From: Extensimonas vulgaris
GTDB taxonomy: Bacteria > Pseudomonadota > Gammaproteobacteria > Burkholderiales > Burkholderiaceae_C
Direction of reading: 5' to 3'
Assembly (NCBI RefSeq): GCF_003337425.1
Contig: NZ_QPJU01000003.1
Location: 256,990 to 320,989, forward strand
Length of the DNA stretch: 64,000 nt
The translations under genes were made by a program, and so were the position numbers. Positions 25,635 through 35,907 of the stretch are shown here, piece after piece (position 1 is the stretch's first letter; every line of letters begins with the position of its first letter). The notes beneath the pieces were generated by a model that was given only the letters and a program-made list of their open reading frames with translations, was not told the DNA's origin and did not search any database.

Positions 25635-26714
25635 ATGACCGACCCGATCGCTCCGCCCCCTCCGGAACCCCCCAAAAAATCTGAACCAAATATGCCTCCA
25701 ACGCCCAATCCATGGGCGCAAGAAGCTCCTAAGACAGAAGCAAACGCGGCACCGCGCGGGGCGTCGTCCGAGACGCCGCCACAAGAGCCCGGCTGGGAGC
25801 GTTCCGTGCTCGAAAAACTTGCCTTCGCCACGCTCGAAGAGCAGCGCCGCGCGCGCCGCTGGAAGGTGTTTTTCCGCTTCGCCTGGCTGGCGGTGGTGCT
25901 GACCGTAGGCGCAGTCGTGCTGTACGAAAACACGCCCGGCGCCGACGTTATCGCCCCGCACACCGCGCTCATCGAGATCAAAGGCGAAATCGCCGCCGAC
26001 ACGCCCGCCAACGCCGACGACATCGTCGACAGCATGCGCAGCGCTTTCGAAGACGCAGGCGCCAAAGCGCTCGTGCTGCGCATCGATTCACCGGGCGGCA
26101 GCCCCGTGCAGGCGGGCATCATCAACGACGAAATCGTGCGCCTGCGCGCCAAATACCAAAAACCCGTGTACGTCGTCGTCGATGAGACCTGCGCCTCGGC
26201 TGCCTACTACATTGCCTCGGCCGCCGACGAAATCTACGTCGACAAAGCGAGCATCGTGGGCAGCATAGGCGTGCTCATGGACGGCTTCGGCTTCGTGGGT
26301 ACGATGGAAAAGCTCGGTGTGGAACGGCGCCTGCTCACCGCGGGCGAAAACAAGGGCTTTCTCGACCCTTTCAGCCCGCAGACCGAAAAACACCGCCAAT
26401 ACGCCCAGGCCATGCTCAACCAGATCCACCAGCAGTTCATCAACGCGGTCAAAGCCGGCCGTGGCGACCGCCTCAAGCCCACGCCCGAGACTTTCAGCGG
26501 CCTGTTCTGGACTGGCCAGCAGGCCGTCGAAATGGGTCTTGCCGACCACTACGGCAACCTCGACTACGTCGCGCGCGAAGTCGTCAAGGCCGAGGACATC
26601 GTCGATTACACGCACCACGAAAACCTCGCCGAGCGTCTGGCCAAGAAGTTTGGCGCGGCGATAGGACGGGGCGGCGTCGCCGCTTTGCGTTCGGCACTGC
26701 CGGCGCTGCGCTGA
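25635..26714 (+). CDS. sppA: Signal peptide peptidase SppA, 36-kDa type (S49 serine protease)
   Basis: Membrane-anchored protease that degrades cleaved signal peptides. 359 residues. A disordered Pro-rich cytoplasmic head (1-55), one TM about 78-97, then the periplasmic protease domain with DSPGGSP (151-157), catalytic Ser188 in ETCASAAYY and general-base Lys240 in AGENKGFLD, the Ser-Lys dyad of the short SppA form. Residues of about 19-33 are encoded by a dispersed repeat inserted in frame. Last gene of the rluC operon; a strong GC-rich stem-loop follows the stop. Confidence 0.92.
   Translation: MTDPIAPPPPEPPKKSEPNMPPTPNPWAQEAPKTEANAAPRGASSETPPQEPGWERSVLEKLAFATLEEQRRARRWKVFFRFAWLAVVLTVGAVVLYENTPGADVIAPHTALIEIKGEIAADTPANADDIVDSMRSAFEDAGAKALVLRIDSPGGSPVQAGIINDEIVRLRAKYQKPVYVVVDETCASAAYYIASAADEIYVDKASIVGSIGVLMDGFGFVGTMEKLGVERRLLTAGENKGFLDPFSPQTEKHRQYAQAMLNQIHQQFINAVKAGRGDRLKPTPETFSGLFWTGQQAVEMGLADHYGNLDYVAREVVKAEDIVDYTHHENLAERLAKKFGAAIGRGGVAALRSALPALR
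25688..25733 (+). repeat. Dispersed ~45-bp repeat, copy 6, inside the sppA coding region
   Basis: AAATATGCCTCCAACGCCC, spacer, GGGCGCAAGAAGCTCCTAA aligns base for base with the intergenic copies. It is read in frame as part of the Pro-rich head of SppA. Confidence 0.6.
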
Positions 26715-26722
26715 CCGGCCAA

Positions 26723-26745
26723 GCGGCGCGCTGTGTGCGCGCCGC
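26723..26745 (+). terminator. Strong 9-bp stem-loop after sppA
   Basis: GCGGCGCGC-TGTGT-GCGCGCCGC, perfect stem, 9 bp after the sppA stop. No U-run follows, so termination may be inefficient or the stem may protect the 3' end. Confidence 0.4.
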
Positions 26746-26800
26746 GCGCAGGTTTCGGGGTGCACATCCTTGGCAGCAGCGCTGCGAAATATTCTGCACA

Positions 26801-26846
26801 AATCGGCCGTAAGCCCTTGTGCAGCAAGCGCATGCAGCTATCGAAA
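26801..26846 (+). repeat. Dispersed ~45-bp repeat, copy 7
   Basis: AATCGGCCGTAAGCCCTTGT, then GCAGCAAGCGCATGCAGCTATCGAAAA: a well-preserved copy between the convergent sppA and enoyl-CoA hydratase genes. It overlaps an 8-bp inverted repeat CTGCACAA / TTGTGCAG (26794-26824). Confidence 0.75.
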
Positions 26847-26877
26847 ACGCTTCATCTTCAATGATTTGCGTGGATTA

Positions 26878-27657
26878 TCAGCTTGCGTCCAAGCTCCCGT
26901 GCCGCCCGGCCCCGCTGGCAAAACGTGCGGCGCCTTCTATACCTTCGGCCAACACCACGGGCGCGCCGCGTGCGCCCTCGGCGCGCAGCGCCTCCTCGAG
27001 CGGCAGGCTCCACTGCGCATACGCCGAGGCGCGGTCGATCAGCATGCACTGCTGCGGAAACGCGGCAATCTGCCGCGCGAGCTCCTGCGCCGCAGCCAGC
27101 GCGCCGCCCACGGGTGTGACGCGGTTGACCAGCCCCATCGCCAGCGCCTCTTGCGCCGAGCACGCACGCCCCGTGAGGATCAAATCCAGCGCGCGCCCCA
27201 TGCCCACGATGCGCGGCAGGCGCACGGTGCCGCCGTCGATCAGCGGCACGCCCCAGCGCCGGCAGAACACGCCCAGCGTCGCGTCCTCGTCGGCCACGCG
27301 CAGGTCGGCCAGCAGCGCAAGTTCCAGCCCGCCAGCCACTGCGTAGCCGTTGATCGCCGCGATCAGCGGTTTGCGCAACGCCATGCGCGACGGCCCCATG
27401 GGCCCGCTGCCGCTGCCGTCGGGCGTGACCTCGTTGCGCAGCTGCGCGTTGCCCATTGCGGCCAGATCGGCGCCGGCGCAAAAATGCCCGCCCGCTCCAT
27501 GCAGCACGGCCACGCGCAAGTCGTCGTCTGCCTCGAAGCGCTCGAACGCCGCGTGCAAGGCCTGCGCCATCGGTCGGTGCACGGCGTTGCGCTTGTCGGG
27601 GCGGTGCAGCGTGATCGTGGCGATCGGTGCGGTGGCTTCGAAGAGGACGTCGGGCAT
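26878..27657 (-). CDS. Enoyl-CoA hydratase/isomerase family protein (crotonase fold)
   Basis: 259 residues from MPDVLFEATAP; this ATG is preferred because GAGGAAATTCCC precedes it. Oxyanion-hole segments HGAGGHFCAGADLAAM and the second motif NGYAVAGGLELALLADLRVA hold the first conserved glutamate region. The second catalytic glutamate of true crotonases (QPEI) is replaced: the sequence reads GVFCRRWGVPLIDGGT. It may therefore act as an isomerase or on a different acyl-CoA, or may be a hydratase of the EchA-like subgroup. Convergent with sppA; 74 bp separate its start from the methyltransferase gene upstream. The substrate is not assignable. Confidence 0.85.
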   Translation of the reverse strand: MPDVLFEATAPIATITLHRPDKRNAVHRPMAQALHAAFERFEADDDLRVAVLHGAGGHFCAGADLAAMGNAQLRNEVTPDGSGSGPMGPSRMALRKPLIAAINGYAVAGGLELALLADLRVADEDATLGVFCRRWGVPLIDGGTVRLPRIVGMGRALDLILTGRACSAQEALAMGLVNRVTPVGGALAAAQELARQIAAFPQQCMLIDRASAYAQWSLPLEEALRAEGARGAPVVLAEGIEGAARFASGAGRHGSLDAS

Positions 27658-27731
27658 GGGAATTTCCTCGTGACGGGATGAAGGAGTCGGCTGTGGCATA
27701 GGAGCGTTGCAGCGTGCGCACGCTTGCGAGC

Positions 27732-28559
27732 TCAGCCTCCGATGCCAAAAACCGCCGGTGTGCGCGGCTCGGGCGGGTTCGGGTCGCGGCGCCAGTCGGC
27801 CACGGTTTTGCAGGCGATGCGCGCTTCGGGCAGCGTCAGGCCGCTCGCGAGCGCCAGGCGCGTGCGCGGGTGCAGGGTTTGCAACAGCGCTTGCCAGAGC
27901 GCGGCGTTACGGTACGGCGTTTCGATGAACAGCTGGGTCTGCCCGCTGTGCAGGGCCGTGGCTTCGAGGGCGCGGATGCGCTGGGCGCGCGCGCTCGCGT
28001 CCTGCGGCAGGTAGCCCGTGAAGGCGAAGTTCTGCCCGTTCAGGCCGCTGGCCGCGAGCGCGAGCATGAGCGAGACGGGGCCCACCAGCGGGCACACCGA
28101 CACGCCCAGCGCATGCGCGGCGCGCACCACCGAACTGCCGGGGTCGGCCACGGCGGGCATGCCGGCTTCGCTGACCAGTCCCACGTCGTGCCCGGCGAGC
28201 GCGGGCGCGAGCAGCGCGCGCGCATCGAAGGCGGCCATGCCCTGCGCGCCGTGGTCGCCCTTTTTGTGCACGGCGCGCGGCAGCTCGGTGATGTGCTGCT
28301 GCTGCAGCGGCGCTGCCAAAGGGTAGAGCGCAGCGACGCGCGCAAGGTAGGCGCGCGTGCTCTTGGCGTTTTCGCACACCCAGTGCGTGAGGCGCGCGGC
28401 CACCTGCAGCGTGCCCGCGGGCAGCACGCTTTCGAGCGGCACCGGGCGCGCGCAGCCGAAGTCGAGCGGCGCGGGTACAAGGTACAGCGTGCCCGGCGCA
28501 GTTCGTGCAGATTCGGCAAAGGTGTCGGCGTCGGGCGCGCGGCTGCTGGGGGCGTTCAT
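27732..28559 (-). CDS. SAM-dependent tetrapyrrole-methylase-fold methyltransferase (RsmI-like paralog)
   Basis: 275 residues. The TP-methylase fold is indicated by TLYLVPAPL at the N terminus, GHDVGLVSEAGMPAVADPG (about 128-146) and VGPVSLMLALAASGLNG, then FIETPYRNAAL, the hallmarks of the RsmI (YraL) family that 2'-O-methylates C1402 of 16S rRNA. It lacks the canonical RsmI N terminus, so it is probably a paralog common in Burkholderiales; its target is unknown. Its start overlaps the maf stop by 4 nt, implying co-translation. Divergence from yceD across the maf start puts it beside ribosome-related genes, which fits an RNA-modification role. Confidence 0.82.
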   Translation of the reverse strand: MNAPSSRAPDADTFAESARTAPGTLYLVPAPLDFGCARPVPLESVLPAGTLQVAARLTHWVCENAKSTRAYLARVAALYPLAAPLQQQHITELPRAVHKKGDHGAQGMAAFDARALLAPALAGHDVGLVSEAGMPAVADPGSSVVRAAHALGVSVCPLVGPVSLMLALAASGLNGQNFAFTGYLPQDASARAQRIRALEATALHSGQTQLFIETPYRNAALWQALLQTLHPRTRLALASGLTLPEARIACKTVADWRRDPNPPEPRTPAVFGIGG

Positions 28560-29155
28560 GGCAGCGTGAGCCCGGCGGCGCGCAGCAGGCGGCAGGTGTG
28601 GATCAGCGGTAGGCCCACGAGCGCCGTGGGGTCGTCGCTCACGATGGCGTCGAGCAGCGCGATGCCCAGCCCTTCGCTCTTGGCACTGCCCGCGCAGTCG
28701 TAGGGCTGCTCGGCGCGCAGGTAGCGCTCGATTTCATCGTCCGAAAGCATGCGAAAGCGCACCTCCACGGTCGCGAGTTCGGTCTGCGCAAAACCCGTCG
28801 CGGCGCAGACCACGGCCACGGCGGTTTGGAACAGCACCGTGCGCCCGCGCATGCGGCGCAGCTGCGCCACGGCGCGCTCGTGCGTGCCGGGCTTGCCCAG
28901 CGGCTGCCCGGCCAGGTCGGCGACCTGGTCTGAGCCTATGACCAGCGCCTGCGGGTGTTGTGCGGCCACGGCCTGCGCCTTGGCGTGCGCCAGGCGCAGC
29001 GCCAGCGCGCGCGGCGCCTCATCGGGCTGCGGCGTTTCATCGACTTCGGGGGCGGATACCGTGAAGGGGACGCGCAGCCGCGCGAGCAATTCGCGCCGAT
29101 AGCGCGAGGTGGAGCCCAGGATCAATGGGCGTTGTGCGGCAAGGGAGGCAGGCAT
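28556..29155 (-). CDS. Maf-family nucleotide pyrophosphatase (YceF type)
   Basis: 199 residues. Hydrolyses non-canonical or modified NTPs such as 7-methyl-GTP (the YceF subfamily). Start MPASLAAQRPLILGSTSRYR; LILGSTSxxRRELL is the Maf P-loop-like N terminus. EVDETP, GSDQVADLAG and the C-terminal CAGSAKSEGLGIALLDAI provide the metal and substrate residues. Divergent from yceD with only 26 bp between the start codons, so the promoters must overlap or lie inside the coding ends. It forms a small operon with the RsmI-like methyltransferase. The pairing of maf and yceD-rpmF is common in proteobacteria. Confidence 0.92.
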   Translation of the reverse strand: MPASLAAQRPLILGSTSRYRRELLARLRVPFTVSAPEVDETPQPDEAPRALALRLAHAKAQAVAAQHPQALVIGSDQVADLAGQPLGKPGTHERAVAQLRRMRGRTVLFQTAVAVVCAATGFAQTELATVEVRFRMLSDDEIERYLRAEQPYDCAGSAKSEGLGIALLDAIVSDDPTALVGLPLIHTCRLLRAAGLTLP

Positions 29156-29181
29156 GGGCGCGATTCTCTTACACTGCCGCG

Positions 29182-29772
29182 ATGGAAAAGCCAAAGACCA
29201 AGCCAATGGACAAGGAGGGCGAGAAAACGTTTTCCGCCGACCGCCTCGACGTGTGGGCCTTCGCCCAGGCCGGGGGGCAGCTCGCGGGGCGTGATCAACT
29301 CCCGAAATATGAGCGCCTCACGCTTGATACACAAGGGCTGCGCCCCGATTTGTTCGTAGATTGGCAAGCCGAAGGCAGCGTGCGCAAGGCCGCGCTGGGT
29401 GGCGTGGCGCAGGCGTGGCTGCAGCTGCGCGTGCACGCCACGGTGCCCCTGCTGTGCCAGCGCTGCCTCACGCCCGTCGATGTGCCGCTCGTCGTGGAGC
29501 GTGCATTTCGCTTCGTCGCCGACGAGGCCACGGCTGAAGCGCTCGACGAGGGCTGCGAGGAAGACCTGCTCGTGCTGAGCCGCAGCTTCGACCTGCGTGC
29601 CCTGATCGAGGACGAATTGATCCTCGCGCTGCCGCTCGTACCGATGCACGATCGCTGCCCGGTGGCCGTCCCCATGGCCAGCAGCGACCCGGACTTCGAC
29701 GCCGCCGGCGCCGACAAGCCGCACCCTTTTGCCGCGCTGGCCGGTTTGCGCAAAGACCAACACGGCAAATGA
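29182..29772 (+). CDS. yceD: YceD/DUF177 family protein (23S rRNA accumulation protein)
   Basis: 196 residues, first gene before rpmF. The DUF177 core contains LQLRVHATVPLLCQRCLTPV with the CxxC pair (near 93-96) and the acidic EDLLVLS...DLRALIEDELILALP section. In E. coli YceD affects 23S rRNA accumulation, and in plants DUF177 proteins assist chloroplast 23S rRNA. Start MEKPKTKPMDKEG chosen at 29182; an in-frame upstream start would run into maf. The stop overlaps the -35 region of the rpmF promoter candidate. Co-transcription with rpmF-plsX-fab is probable. Confidence 0.9.
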   Translation: MEKPKTKPMDKEGEKTFSADRLDVWAFAQAGGQLAGRDQLPKYERLTLDTQGLRPDLFVDWQAEGSVRKAALGGVAQAWLQLRVHATVPLLCQRCLTPVDVPLVVERAFRFVADEATAEALDEGCEEDLLVLSRSFDLRALIEDELILALPLVPMHDRCPVAVPMASSDPDFDAAGADKPHPFAALAGLRKDQHGK

Positions 29773-29796
29773 CCGTGGCGCCAAGGCAGTTATAAT
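29769..29796 (+). promoter_or_regulatory. Candidate sigma-70 promoter ahead of rpmF-plsX-fab
   Basis: A perfect TATAAT at 29791-29796 with ATGACC at 29769-29774 (16-bp spacing) overlapping the yceD stop. It would give a leader of about 185 nt before rpmF. Confidence 0.55.
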
Positions 29797-29837
29797 CGCC
29801 GGCTTCGCGCGGATTTTCTTTGGCTTTTGACCATCGA

Positions 29838-29948
29838 ATGCAAGCGGATGAGGTCGCTGGCGCTTGCGCAGTGCCTGAATCTCCGCTTGGCGCGCGCTTT
29901 GCGGATGTCCGGCTGCATCAGGAACCCGATGAGGAACAGATCGGCTGA
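29838..29948 (+). CDS. Possible 36-residue leader ORF upstream of rpmF
   Basis: ATG at 29838 to TGA at 29946-29948, encoding MQADEVAGACAVPESPLGAR and a 16-residue acidic tail. It lies within the rpmF leader, 40 bp before the L32 start. There is no clear ribosome-binding site and no family match is recognised; it may be only leader RNA. Kept because third positions are GC-rich as in real genes nearby. Confidence 0.2.
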   Translation: MQADEVAGACAVPESPLGARFADVRLHQEPDEEQIG

Positions 29949-29987
29949 CCGCATTTTTACCAACCCTGTTCCAGACCAGGAGCCACC

Positions 29988-30170
29988 ATGGCCGTTCAGC
30001 AAAACAAAAAATCCCCTTCCAAGCGCGGCATGCACCGCTCGCATAACGCCTTGAGCGTGCCGGGCATCGCCGTCGAGCCCACCACGGGCGAGACCCATCT
30101 GCGCCACCACATCAGCCCCAACGGTTTCTACCGCGGGCGCCAGGTGCTCAAGAACAAGTCCGAACTCTGA
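29988..30170 (+). CDS. rpmF: 50S ribosomal protein L32
   Basis: 60 residues, [20 protein letters not shown]..., close to E. coli L32 (57 residues) with the conserved [20 protein letters not shown]. It is the zinc-free form, as no CxxC is present. AGGAGCC lies shortly upstream of the ATG. The position between yceD and plsX is the standard proteobacterial order, linking ribosome and membrane lipid synthesis. An intrinsic terminator-like hairpin follows and probably lowers read-through into plsX. Confidence 0.98.
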   Translation: MAVQQNKKSPSKRGMHRSHNALSVPGIAVEPTTGETHLRHHISPNGFYRGRQVLKNKSEL

Positions 30171-30189
30171 TTTTTGTTTTCGGCGCAAG

Positions 30190-30225
30190 GCCCGTTGCTA
30201 CTCTTGATGTAGCGCGGGCTTTTTT
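30190..30225 (+). terminator. Intrinsic terminator-like hairpin between rpmF and plsX
   Basis: GCCCG-TT-GCTAC-TCTTGAT-GTAGC-G-CGGGC followed by six Ts: a 10-bp interrupted stem with a U-tract, 20 bp after the rpmF stop. As plsX lacks another obvious promoter, it probably acts as a partial terminator. Confidence 0.75.
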
Positions 30226-30272
30226 GTGAACTTTTCCTTTTCTGGCCTGTGTGCGGGCCGCAGCGGATTTTC

Positions 30273-31322
30273 ATGATCACCCTGGCTGTTGACTGCATGG
30301 GCGGTGACCACGGCCCGCCCGTCACGCTTGCGGCGTGCCGGAAATTTCTCGACCGCCATGCCGATGCGCGCTTGCTGCTGGTCGGCCTGCCCGACAGTCT
30401 GCGCGCGTTCGCGCACGAGCGCGCCGCCGTGGTGCCCGCGACCGAGGTCGTCACCATGGACGACCCCATCGAGGTCGCGCTGCGCAAAAAAAAGGATTCG
30501 TCCATGCGCGTGGCCATCCAGCAGGTCAAGGATGGCGCGGCCGCAGCGGCCGTTTCGGCGGGCAATACGGGCGCGCTGATGGCGATTGCGCGCTACCTGC
30601 TCAAGACGCTCGAAGGCATAGACCGGCCCGCCATCGCGACGCAATTGCCCAATGCCAAAGGCGCTGCAACCACGGTGCTGGACTTGGGTGCGAACGTCGA
30701 TTGCACGGCCGAGCATTTGTTGCAGTTCGCCGTGATGGGTTCGGCCCTGGTGTCGGTGCTGCAAGGCGGCGAGCCCACGGTGGGTTTGCTCAACATCGGC
30801 GAAGAAGCCATCAAAGGCAGCGATACGATCAAAAAAGCCGGCGAACTGCTGCGATCTGCGGCCAATTCGGGTGATCTGCGCTTTCAGGGCAACGTTGAAG
30901 GCAACGACATCTTCAAGGGCACGGTCGATATCGTCGTGTGTGACGGTTTTGTGGGCAACGTTGCGCTCAAGGCCAGCGAAGGTGTGGCGGCGATGATCGT
31001 CGATGGCCTCAAACAAGAGTTTGCGCGCAACATCTTCACCAAACTTGCTGCCATCGTCGCTTATCCTGTTCTCAGGGCGCTCATGAAGCGCATGGACTAC
31101 CGGCGCTACAACGGCGCTGCGCTGCTCGGCTTGCGCGGGCTGGTGTTCAAGAGCCACGGCTCCGCCGACGCGCTGGCTTTCGAACAAGCGCTCAACCGCG
31201 CGTATGATGCGGCCCGAAACAAACTGCTCGACCGCGTCCGGGCGCAGATCGCCCATGCAGCGCCTTTGTTGCTGCCCGTGGAGCCTCTGGAATCCGGCGC
31301 GGCGGCGATGACCCGATCATGA
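30273..31322 (+). CDS. plsX: Phosphate acyltransferase PlsX
   Basis: Converts acyl-ACP and phosphate to acyl-phosphate for PlsY, the first step of phospholipid synthesis; peripheral membrane protein. 349 residues from [15 protein letters not shown], the family's diagnostic N terminus. [35 protein letters not shown] and [17 protein letters not shown] are further PlsX motifs. Start at 30273 (GATTTTC-ATG, weak SD). The 3' end overlaps fabH by 4 nt (ATGA), showing tight coupling to fatty acid initiation. Confidence 0.97.
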   Translation: MITLAVDCMGGDHGPPVTLAACRKFLDRHADARLLLVGLPDSLRAFAHERAAVVPATEVVTMDDPIEVALRKKKDSSMRVAIQQVKDGAAAAAVSAGNTGALMAIARYLLKTLEGIDRPAIATQLPNAKGAATTVLDLGANVDCTAEHLLQFAVMGSALVSVLQGGEPTVGLLNIGEEAIKGSDTIKKAGELLRSAANSGDLRFQGNVEGNDIFKGTVDIVVCDGFVGNVALKASEGVAAMIVDGLKQEFARNIFTKLAAIVAYPVLRALMKRMDYRRYNGAALLGLRGLVFKSHGSADALAFEQALNRAYDAARNKLLDRVRAQIAHAAPLLLPVEPLESGAAAMTRS

Positions 31323-32296
31323 CCCTGTATTCCCGTATCACCGGCACTGGCAGCTATTTGCCGCCGCGCCGCCTGACCAACGCCGATCTGGTGGCCGACC
31401 TGGCCCGGCGCGGCATCGAAAGCTCCGACGAATGGATCGTCGAGCGCACCGGCATCCGCGCACGCCATTTTGCTGCCCCCGATGTCACGAGCAGCGACCT
31501 GGGCGCCGAGGCCGCGCGCCGCGCCTTGCAGGCTGCCGGCCTGCAGCCGCAGGACATAGACCTGATCATCGTCGCGACTTCGACGCCCGACATGGTCTTC
31601 CCCTCGACGGCCTGCATTTTGCAAAACAAGATCGGCGCCAACGGTTGCCCGGCCTTCGACGTGCAGGCGGTGTGCACGGGCTTCATCTACGCGCTCACCG
31701 TGGCCGACGCCATGATCCGCGCCGGCAACGCGCGGCGCGCGCTGGTGGTCGGCGCGGAGGTGTTCAGCCGCATCCTCGACTTCAACGACCGCGGCACCTG
31801 CGTGCTGTTCGGCGACGGCGCGGGCGCGGTGGTGCTCGAAGCTGCCGAGGCTCCAGGCATCCTCGCGAGCGACCTGCACGCCGACGGCAAATATGTGGAC
31901 ATCCTCTGCGTGCCGGGGCAGGTGTCGGGCGGGCAGGTGATCGGCGACCCGCTGCTCAAGATGGACGGACAGGCGGTGTTCAAGCTCGCCGTGGGCCTGC
32001 TCGAAAAGGCCGCGCACGCCGCGCTCGGCAAGGCTGGCCTGCACGAGGCCGACATCGACTGGATGATCCCGCACCAGGCCAACATTCGCATCATGCAGGC
32101 CACGGCCAGGAAGCTCAAACTGCCCATGGACAAGGTGGTGGTCACGGTGGACCAGCATGGCAACACTTCTGCCGCCTCAATCCCGCTCGCGCTCGACCAA
32201 GGCGTGCGCACGGGGCAGGTGCAAAAAGGCCAGACGCTGCTGCTCGAAGGGGTGGGCGGCGGCTTCACCTGGGGCGCGGTTCTCCTGAAGTTGTAG
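31319..32296 (+). CDS. fabH: Beta-ketoacyl-ACP synthase III
   Basis: Condenses acetyl-CoA with malonyl-ACP to start fatty acid synthesis. 325 residues. Catalytic Cys119 in [12 protein letters not shown], His252 in [13 protein letters not shown] and Asn in QHGNTSAAS (about 282) make the Cys-His-Asn triad. GERTGI-like segment [11 protein letters not shown] near 41-51. The start overlaps plsX by 4 nt. The stop TAG runs directly into a dispersed repeat that fills the gap to fabD. No FabR/FapR-type operator was recognised. Confidence 0.97.
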   Translation: MTLYSRITGTGSYLPPRRLTNADLVADLARRGIESSDEWIVERTGIRARHFAAPDVTSSDLGAEAARRALQAAGLQPQDIDLIIVATSTPDMVFPSTACILQNKIGANGCPAFDVQAVCTGFIYALTVADAMIRAGNARRALVVGAEVFSRILDFNDRGTCVLFGDGAGAVVLEAAEAPGILASDLHADGKYVDILCVPGQVSGGQVIGDPLLKMDGQAVFKLAVGLLEKAAHAALGKAGLHEADIDWMIPHQANIRIMQATARKLKLPMDKVVVTVDQHGNTSAASIPLALDQGVRTGQVQKGQTLLLEGVGGGFTWGAVLLKL

Positions 32297-32341
32297 TTGC
32301 TTGCGCTTTTCCTATCTACGTAAAAGCCGTTTTTCATTCAA
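32295..32341 (-). repeat. Dispersed ~45-bp repeat, copy 8
   Basis: AGTTGCTTGCGCTTTTCC, spacer, GTAAAAGCCGTTTTTCATTC. It covers almost the entire 54-bp fabH-fabD gap, so this operon junction is repeat-derived. Confidence 0.65.
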
Positions 32342-32350
32342 ACTTTTGCC

Positions 32351-33297
32351 ATGAAATCTTTTGCCTTCGTATTCCCCGGCCAGGGCTCGCAAGCCGTGGG
32401 CATGCTCGACGGTTGGGGCGAGCACCCCGCCGTGGCGCAAACCCTGCAGGAGGCGAGCGCCGCGCTCGGTGAAGACATAGGCCGCCTGATCAAAGAAGGC
32501 CCGAAGGAAGCGCTCGCGCTCACGACCAACACGCAGCCCGTGATGCTCGTCGCGGGCGTTGCGGCCTGGCGCGTCTGGCGTGCCGAAGGCGGCGCGCTAC
32601 CGGCGGCCGTGGCCGGGCATTCGCTGGGCGAATATTCGGCGCTGGTCGCGGCAGGTGTGCTCACGCTCGCGCAGGCCGCGCCGCTCGTGCGCCTGCGCGC
32701 TGCCGCGATGCAGGAGGCCGTGCCCGTGGGCGCGGGCGCGATGGCCGCAATTTTGGGCCTGCCCGCCGATAAGGTGATGGCAGGTTGCGCGCAGGCCACG
32801 GCAAGTTTTGGTGCGGGCAGCGCCGAAGTGGTCGAAGCCGTGAACTTCAACGACCCGATTCAAACCGTGATCGCCGGCACCAAGGCCGCGGTGGACAAGG
32901 CCTGCGAACTGCTCAAGGCCGCAGGCGCCAAGCGCGCGCTGCCGCTGCCGGTGTCGGCACCTTTCCATTCGAGCCTCATGAAGCCCGCCGCCGAAAAGCT
33001 GCGCGCCGCGTTGGCGCAGGTGCCTCTGGCTGCGCCGCAGATTCCCGTCGTGAACAACGTCGATGTGGCGGTGCAGCAAGACCCTGACGCGATCCGCGAT
33101 GCGCTCTACCGCCAGGCCTTCAGCCCGGTGCGCTGGGTCGAATGCGTGCAGGCGCTCAAGGCGCGTGGCGTGACGCACGTCATCGAATGCGGCCCGGGCA
33201 AGGTGCTCGCGGGCCTGACCAAGCGCATAGACCCCGAGCTGGTCGGCGCGGCTTTGTACGATCCGGCCACCTTGGCCGAAGTGCGGGAGTTGCTGGC

Positions 33298-33301
<4 letters not shown>
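32351..33301 (+). CDS. fabD: Malonyl-CoA:ACP transacylase
   Basis: Transfers malonyl from CoA to ACP. 316 residues. GQGSQ at 10-14, catalytic Ser91 in GHSLGEYSAL, the conserved Arg in LVRLRAAAMQ (about 116) and His206 in PFHSSLM, then NNVDV and the terminal segment ECGPGKVLAGL. Start ATG at 32351, 54 bp after fabH across the repeat; CATTCAAACTTTTGCC has no clear ribosome-binding site. The stop overlaps the fabG start (ATGA). Confidence 0.97.
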
Positions 33302-34505
<1,204 letters not shown>

Positions 34506-34589
34506 CAGAACCCTCCCCATTTCCTCCATTCGGCGCTCCTGAGGTGTTTTGCACCGAAGTTCGAGCGCTGTGCAGAAGGTTTTATTCGC

Positions 34590-35834
34590 ATGAGCCGTCG
34601 TCGCGTCGTCGTGACCGGCCTGGGTTGCATCAGCCCCGTGGGCAACACGGTTGCTGAGGCCTGGGCCAACATCCTTGCCGGCCGCTCCGGCATCGGCCCC
34701 ATCACCAAGTTCGATGCGTCGAATTTCTCGTGCAGGATTGCCGGGGAAGTCAAAGGCTTCGACGTCGAGTCCTACATGAGCGCCAAGGATGCGCGCAGCA
34801 TGGACACCTTCATCCACTACGGCATCGCCGCCGCCGAGCAGGCCGTGCGCGACGCCGGCCTGCCCACGGGCGAGGCGCTCGATGAAGAGACCGCGACGCG
34901 CATAGGCTGCGTGATCGGCTCAGGCATCGGCGGCCTGCCGATGATAGAAAACACCCACGCCGAGTTGGTGGCGCGCGGGCCGCGGCGCATCACGCCGTTT
35001 TTCGTGCCGGCGTCCATCATCAACATGGTGGCGGGGCATGTGTCCATGCGCTTTGGCTTCAAGGGGCCCAATCTTTCGGTGGTCACGGCGTGCACCACGG
35101 GCCTGCACTGCATCGGCGAAGCCGGGCGCATGATCGAATACGGCGATGCCGACGTGGTGGTTGCCGGCGGCGCCGAAGCCACGGTGTCGCCGCTCGGCGT
35201 GGGCGGCTTTGCCGCGATGCGTGCGCTCTCCACGCGCAACGACGATCCGCAAACCGCCTCGCGTCCCTGGGACAAAGACCGCGATGGTTTCGTGCTCGGT
35301 GAGGGCGCGGGCATCATGGTGCTCGAATCCTACGAGCACGCCAAGGCACGCGGCGCAAAAATCTATGCCGAGCTGACGGGCTTCGGCATGAGCGCCGACG
35401 CCGGCCACATCACCGCGCCGAACATGGACGGCCCGCGCCGCGCGATGCTCAACGCGCTGCGCAACGCGGGTCTGGCGCCCGATGCGATCGATTACCTCAA
35501 CGCGCACGGCACTTCGACGCCGCTGGGCGACGTCAACGAAACCAAGGCCATCAAAGCCGCCTTGGGTGCGCATGCGCACAACGTCGTGGTGAGCTCGACC
35601 AAGTCGATGACGGGCCATTTGCTCGGCGGTGCCGGAGGCGTGGAGAGCGTGTTCACCGTGCTCGCGCTGCACGAGCAGAAAATCCCGCCCACGATCAACC
35701 TCTTTGCGCAAGACCCCGAGTGCGACCTCGACTACTGCGCCAACGTCGCGCGCGAGGCAAAAATCGAAGTCGCGATGAAAAACAATTTCGGCTTCGGCGG
35801 CACGAACGGCACTTTGATCTTCCAGCGCGTGTGA
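34590..35834 (+). CDS. fabF: Beta-ketoacyl-ACP synthase II
   Basis: Elongates acyl-ACP chains and controls unsaturated product length with temperature. 414 residues. Catalytic Cys168 in [11 protein letters not shown], the two histidines in [11 protein letters not shown] (about 308) and [17 protein letters not shown] (about 345), and the [12 protein letters not shown] terminus. This is the normal FabF length. The 73-bp gap to the next gene has no terminator, so read-through into the rpoE cluster is likely, as in related genera. Confidence 0.97.
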   Translation: MSRRRVVVTGLGCISPVGNTVAEAWANILAGRSGIGPITKFDASNFSCRIAGEVKGFDVESYMSAKDARSMDTFIHYGIAAAEQAVRDAGLPTGEALDEETATRIGCVIGSGIGGLPMIENTHAELVARGPRRITPFFVPASIINMVAGHVSMRFGFKGPNLSVVTACTTGLHCIGEAGRMIEYGDADVVVAGGAEATVSPLGVGGFAAMRALSTRNDDPQTASRPWDKDRDGFVLGEGAGIMVLESYEHAKARGAKIYAELTGFGMSADAGHITAPNMDGPRRAMLNALRNAGLAPDAIDYLNAHGTSTPLGDVNETKAIKAALGAHAHNVVVSSTKSMTGHLLGGAGGVESVFTVLALHEQKIPPTINLFAQDPECDLDYCANVAREAKIEVAMKNNFGFGGTNGTLIFQRV

Positions 35835-35907
35835 ATTGCGCGCTGGTGTATCGACCGCCCACCGACCCGGCCGTCAGGCTTTCAGGCCGCCTTTTCTGCA
35901 TGGGCTG

